64,000 nt of DNA from Atherinomorus stipes (taxonomy: Eukaryota > Chordata > Actinopteri > Atheriniformes > Atherinidae): the NCBI GenBank assembly GCA_023101725.1, contig JALJCO010010476.1, positions 1,302,001-1,366,000 of the forward strand, in the 5' to 3' direction. The notes beneath the pieces were generated by a model that did not search any database, had not been told where the DNA came from, and saw nothing but the letters and a program-made list of their open reading frames with translations. The position numbers and the translations under genes are program-made. This document shows, piece by piece, positions 63,106 to 64,000 of the stretch; position 1 is the first letter of the stretch, and every line of letters begins with the position of its first letter.

Positions 63106-63547
63106 AGCAGTGGGGTTGGAGACAATGACCTCAGTTTTATTTTCATTGAAGTGTAAAAAGTTGAGAGACATCCAGCTTTTTGACATCCTCAAGAGCCACT
63201 GTGTCCAGGATCATTTGACAGGTGGAATGAAACCACAAACTAAGGCCTTCAGGATCCTGACTATTTGGGATGGCACGACCCAGAAAAAGGGAAGAAAAAT
63301 GAGCAGCAGTAGAAGGGTTAATCATGCGAACAGAACGCAAAGAAGCAGGGATGGGTGTCACAGCATCATGCACAGAAATGGCAAATAGGACAAGACAACG
63401 ATAAGAGAACACAACATCCTCAATTCTAAGGTTAGTAATATTTAAACCATGAGACAGAACCAAATCTAGTGAATGACCAAGAACATGCGTGGGGCCAGAC
63501 ACATGTTGCGTTAAGGCAAAATCGCCCAAGAGGGAGGGAGGCATCGG
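63106..63547 (-). pseudogene. L2/Rex-type LINE: endonuclease C-terminus joined to RT segment
   Basis: The minus strand reads HVSGPTHVLGHSLDLVLSHG, the C-terminal part of the apurinic-type endonuclease of LINE ORF2, then FHSTCQMILD. It jumps to ALEDVK and, after a frame change, WMSLNFLHFNENKTEVIVSN, which belongs near the RT C-terminus. The bulk of the RT domain (including the YxDD region) is therefore deleted. The usual SDH of the endonuclease end (VFSDH) is mutated to SYR. Confidence 0.75.
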
Positions 63548-63549
63548 CC

Positions 63550-63767
63550 CTCAGCTGTAGGCCTAACTGGTCCAGCCCACAATCATTCATGTGGGACTAA
63601 TGGGCCCACCTACCAGTTTTGTACCAGTAGGTATTATGACTTATGCCACTGACTACAAAAGCTACCATATTTAAAAAGAAAAAGAAAAAAAAAAGGCCCG
63701 TACCGGCCCCAAATTGTCATCGGCCCACCAGGAAAGTGCCCGGTATGCCCGATGGCCAGTCCAGCAC
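63550..63767 (-). repeat. hAT-like terminal fragment (CAGTGCTGGACTGG)
   Basis: On the minus strand the right end starts CAGTGCTGGACTGGCCATCG, followed by a CCGGGCACTTTCC block, resembling a well-known hAT-type terminus of fish MITEs. The left end around 63550 reads CAGCTGTAGGCCTAACTGGT and matches only loosely. Target duplication not established. Confidence 0.45.
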
Positions 63768-64000
63768 TGTTGTTGAGCCAGTTCATTCACTAGCCTGACA
63801 CACTCACACAGTCTTACTTCTAAAATTAAAACCCTAGACTAATCCAGTAGGTGTTTCGTGTATGGTGCCGCCATTGCTTAGGGTACTAGTCCTACAGTAA
63901 TTACCTCACATCTGCCAACATGGAAAGCAGCATCAATATCTGGACTTACAACGTTGGACAGTCATCTAAGGTAATGATAATCTGCAGGTGTGTTATCCGG
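63768..64000. other. Window end, possible short exon
   Basis: No repeat was recognised. A short open stretch from ATG at 63920 to an AAG/GTAATG donor-like junction at 63970 reads MESSINIWTYNVGQSSK. It could be a first coding exon but matches no protein I know, including the start of fidgetin. Confidence 0.2.

Noticed and set aside
18000..64000. Search for fign (fidgetin) exons, the expected next gene
   Set aside because: I did not see its N-terminal WTPEHAQWPEQHFD motif or any AAA-domain sequence; the gene, if syntenic, lies beyond the right edge.

Overview
This is vertebrate nuclear DNA, almost certainly from a teleost fish. It is AT-rich, with small coding exons bounded by GT/AG splice sites and long non-coding tracts. 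It carries a repeat mixture typical of fish genomes: hAT, Tc1-like, Harbinger-like and TTAA-site elements, L2/Rex-type LINE fragments, tRNA-derived SINEs, and GATA, CA and TA microsatellites. No bacterial-style operon, CRISPR array, rRNA or tRNA gene was seen.

One protein-coding gene is well supported: grb14 (growth factor receptor-bound protein 14) on the + strand. Twelve exons between 5064 and 17068 join in frame with consistent phases. They encode 425 residues covering the RA domain, PH domain, BPS region and C-terminal SH2 domain, ending at a TGA stop. About 110-115 N-terminal residues, judged against the mammalian length of about 540, must lie in exons to the left of the window. The first 5 kb is therefore read as intron. 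grb14 introns hold several DNA transposons, including two adjacent Tc1-type MITEs (12.87-13.77 kb) and a fold-back element with a Harbinger-like MITE inside it (14.1-16.0 kb).

From about 18 kb to the right edge no host coding exon could be supported. In other vertebrates the 3' side of GRB14 faces a large gene-poor interval before FIGN, and this window fits that picture; no fign coding sequence was recognised. The stretch from 18 to 33 kb has few recognisable repeats and is a candidate regulatory desert. The stretch from 33 to 64 kb is rich in mobile elements: a 1.58-kb hAT element with exact 8-bp target duplications, a SINE next to a reverse-transcriptase remnant, a 0.9-kb TIR element, L2/Rex-type LINE remnants, a minimal Tc1-derived MITE, a 0.93-kb TIR element, a BED-finger hAT remnant, a TTAA-flanked element, and at the right end an L2/Rex-type LINE split by an ISL2EU-like DNA transposon carrying a broken THAP domain.

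Coordinates for grb14 exons were read directly from splice sites and frame. Family names for repeats rest on motif recognition without a database search and are graded accordingly.
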